Source of the DNA: Archivesica marissinica
Taxonomy: Eukaryota; Mollusca; Bivalvia; Venerida; Vesicomyidae
Direction: 5' to 3'
Length of the DNA: 64,000 bases
Assembly (NCBI GenBank): GCA_014843695.1
Contig: CM026398.1
Span: forward strand, 48,201,579 to 48,265,578
Shown: one piece after another, positions 61,393-64,000 of the stretch
How positions within the stretch are numbered: the first letter of the stretch is position 1
Layout of the letters: each line of letters starts with the position of its first letter
Notes under the pieces: generated by a model
The model's database searches: none
What the model saw: the letters and a program-made list of their open reading frames with translations, nothing else
What the model was told of the DNA's origin: nothing
Position numbers and translations under genes: made by a program

Positions 61393-61735
61393 ATATAATG
61401 TATCTTTGTGTTAATTGGCTGCAGAGCGGCATCAACAGCTACGATCAAACAAGAACTATTGAGTTCTAAGTGAAAAATGACGACCTCGTAATCTGGAATC
61501 CAAAACGCAAGCACATTATTGATTCCTAAAACGCTTTGTTGAACAGATTTATTACACTTACTTCCTGTTAGAATTTATGCTCGATGGTGTTTTGAATATC
61601 ACTCCATACCCGGTCTCTCAGTTGCTGCCAGAGATTCATATACATTTGTAATTATATTGTATTTTCAGATAGATTAATACCGAATCAATATTAGCTACGT
61701 CATACTAGCAGTATGTTGTCCTTCACGCTGGGCTA
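61393..61735. other. Unassigned spacer
   Basis: No recognised feature before the decayed edge of the last array. Confidence 0.4.
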
Positions 61736-61737
61736 GG

Positions 61738-64000
61738 ATCAAGCTTGTACCGGCTATGAGTGTTTTTTTCTTGGGGTTTAATCCGACTATTCCAGTGGAG
61801 GGGCTAGATTCGACTTTGCCATTTACGTGGCCTGGTCCAACTGAACCATGTAAGGAGCTAGATCCGTATATACTAGTTGTGGCTGCTTGATACGACAATC
61901 CAGTTCAGGGGCGTTATCTAAAAGCTATGCATCTGACTATGCTAGTTGTGGTACTAGATCTGACAATGTTAGATGCGGGATTTGATCTGACTATGCTAGT
62001 TGTGGGACTTGATCTGACAATGTTAGTTGCTGGACTTGATCTGCAATGTTAGTTGTTGTACTTGATCTGACAATGTTAGTTGCTGGACTTGATCTGCAAT
62101 GTTAGGTGTGGTACTTGATCTGACAATGTTAGTTGTGGTACTTGATCTGACAATGTTAGTTGTGGTACTTGATCTGACAATGTTAGTTGTGGTACTTGAT
62201 CTGACAATGTTAGTTGTGGGACTTGATCTGACAATGTTAGTTGTGGTACTTGATCTGACAATGTTAGTTGTGGGATTTGATCTGACAATATTAGTTGTGG
62301 GACTTGATCTGACAATGTTAGTTGCGGGATTTGATCTGACAATATTAGTTGTGGTACTTGATCTGACAATGTTAGTTGTGGGATTTGATCTGACAATGTT
62401 AGTTGTGGGATTAGATCTGACTATGTTAGTTGTGGTACTTGATCTGACAACGTTAGTTGTGGGACTAGATCTGACAATGTTAGTTGTGGGATTTGATCTG
62501 ACAATGTTAGTTGTGGTACTTGATCTGACAATGTTAGTTGTGGGACTTGATCTGACAATGTTAGTTGTGGGACTTGATCTGACTATGTTAGTTGTGGGAC
62601 TTGATCTGACAATGTTAGTTGTGGTACTTGATCTGACAATGTTAGTTGTGGGACTTGATCTGACAATGTTAGTTGTGGTACTTGATCTGACAATGTTAGT
62701 TGTGGTACTTGATCTGACAATGTTAGTTGTGGGACTTGATCTGACAATGTTAGTTGCTGGACTTGATCTGATAATGTTAGTTGTGGTAGTTGATCTGACA
62801 ATGTTAGTTGTGGGACTTGATCTGACAATGTTAGTTGTGGGACTTGATCTGACAATGGTAGTTGTGGGACTTGATCTGACAATGTTAGTTGTGGGACTTG
62901 ATCTGACTATGTTAGTTGTGGGACTTGATCTGACAATGTTAGTTGTGGGACTTGATCTGACAATGGTAGTTGTGGTACTTCATCTGACAATGTTAGTTGT
63001 GGGACTAGATCTGACAATGTTAGTTGTGGGACTAGATCTGACTATGTTAGTTGTGGGACTTGATCTGACAATGTTAGTTGTGGGATTTGATCTGACAATG
63101 TTAGTTCTTTGACTAGATCTGACAATGTTAGTTGCTGGACTTGATCTGACAATGTTAGTTGTGGGACTTGATCTGACAATGTTAGTTGTGGGACTAGATC
63201 TGACTATGTTAGTTGTGGGACTTGATCTGACAATGTTAGTTGTGGGACTAGATCTGACAATGTTAGTTGCTGGATTTGATCTGACAATGTTAGTTGCAGG
63301 ACTTGATCTGAAAATATTAGTTGTGGTACTTGATCTGACAATGTTAGTTGTGGGATTTGATCTGACAATATTAGTTGTGGTACTTGATCTGACAATGTTA
63401 GTTGTGGGACTTGATCTGACTATGTTAGTTGTGGGACTTGATCTGACAATGTTAGTTGCTGGAATTGATCTGACAATGTTAGTTGCTGGACTTGATCTGA
63501 CTTTGTTAGTTGTGGGTCTTGATCTGACAATGTTAGTTGTGGGACTAGATCTGACAATGTTAGTTGTGGGAATTGATCTGACAATGTTAGTTGTGGGACT
63601 TGATCTGACAAGTTGAGGGACTTGATCTGACAATGTTAGATGTAGTACTAGATCTGACAATGTTAGTTGTGGGACTTGATCTGACTATGTTAGTTGTGGG
63701 ATTTGATCTGACAATGTTAGTTGTGGGATTTGATCTGACAATGTTAGTTGTGGGACTTGATCTGACAATGTTAGTTGTCGGATTTGATCTGACAATGTTA
63801 GTTGTGGGACTAGATCTGTCAATGTTAGTTTTGGTACTAGATCTGACAATGTTAGTTGTGGGACTTGATCTGACAATGTTAGTTGTGGGACTTGATCTGA
63901 CAATGTTATATGTGGGACTTGATCTGACAATGTTAGATGTGGGATTTGATCTGACCATGTTAGATGTGGGACTAGATATGACAATGTTAGTTGTGGGACT
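61738..64000. repeat. 27-bp minisatellite, >70 units, open at window end
   Basis: Unit 'tgacaatgttagttgtggga' plus 'cttgatc'. Variants: ggGact/ggTact, gctgga, gacTTgat/gacTAgat, tgaCaat/tgaCTat. Up to about 61900 the units are decayed ('ctggattcgactttgcc'-like), then they become regular. The period is nine codons, hence the 'LDLTMLVVG' frames on the plus strand and 'SDQVPQLTL' on the minus; not genes. Confidence 0.96.

Noticed and set aside
62099..63984. 'LDLTMLVVG' repeat frame as a membrane or leucine-rich repeat protein
   Set aside because: 27-bp period artefact. The opposite strand is equally open, and variants are not biased to synonymous sites.

Overview
This is a eukaryotic, intron-bearing, AT-rich invertebrate genome window. 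It is most likely a mollusc and probably a bivalve. Evidence: tRNA-derived SINEs with the 'gggtactccggtttcctc' core seen in many marine invertebrates; a dispersed repeat at about 57.17-57.37 kb that I recognise from memory as widespread in bivalves; a pseudogenised RNase-H-bearing non-LTR retrotransposon; and many small non-autonomous DNA transposons. No bacterial-type gene or operon is present. I see no complete host gene.

Layout. 0-6.8 kb: a ~43-bp minisatellite with a 1000-N gap. 6.8-18.8 kb: mosaic accessory DNA holding SINEs of four families, a TTAA-flanked MITE, 22-, 71- and 57-bp arrays, a perfect foldback MITE, a 27-bp-TIR element, a 1.9-kb structure bounded by opposed clusters of a 14-bp motif, and one clear host exon (minus strand, 7390-7660) encoding a Death domain. 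18.8-26.5 kb: a 37/41-bp array split by a 1238-bp hAT transposon with a perfect 8-bp target duplication. 27.56-39.13 kb: a 48-bp array split by a non-LTR retrotransposon (30.12-36.87 kb) and a 5'-truncated relative (36.87-37.71 kb). 39.13-40.13 kb: second 1000-N gap. 40.13-51.32 kb: an 18-bp array with higher-order duplications. 51.5-52.15 kb: a pyrimidine microsatellite inside a SINE. 52.2-61.7 kb: unique AT-rich DNA with SINEs, MITEs, a long-TIR element, a 45-bp array and one possible 3'-terminal exon (minus strand, 57446-57543). 61.9-64.0 kb: a 27-bp array running off the window.

More than half of the readable sequence is tandem repeat. Most long open frames come from repeat periods divisible by three (18, 27, 45, 48, 57) and are not genes. 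Real coding signal is limited to the Death-domain exon, the possible acidic C-terminal exon, the hAT dimerisation-domain remnant and the broken retrotransposon ORFs. I found no coherent undescribed gene system. The most interesting structures are the foldback MITE family with 7-bp target duplications (one copy sits at the tip of an older hairpin), the 1.9-kb element with inverted clusters of a 14-bp motif, SINEs that appear to have exchanged 3' tails, and a microsatellite that apparently grew inside a SINE.
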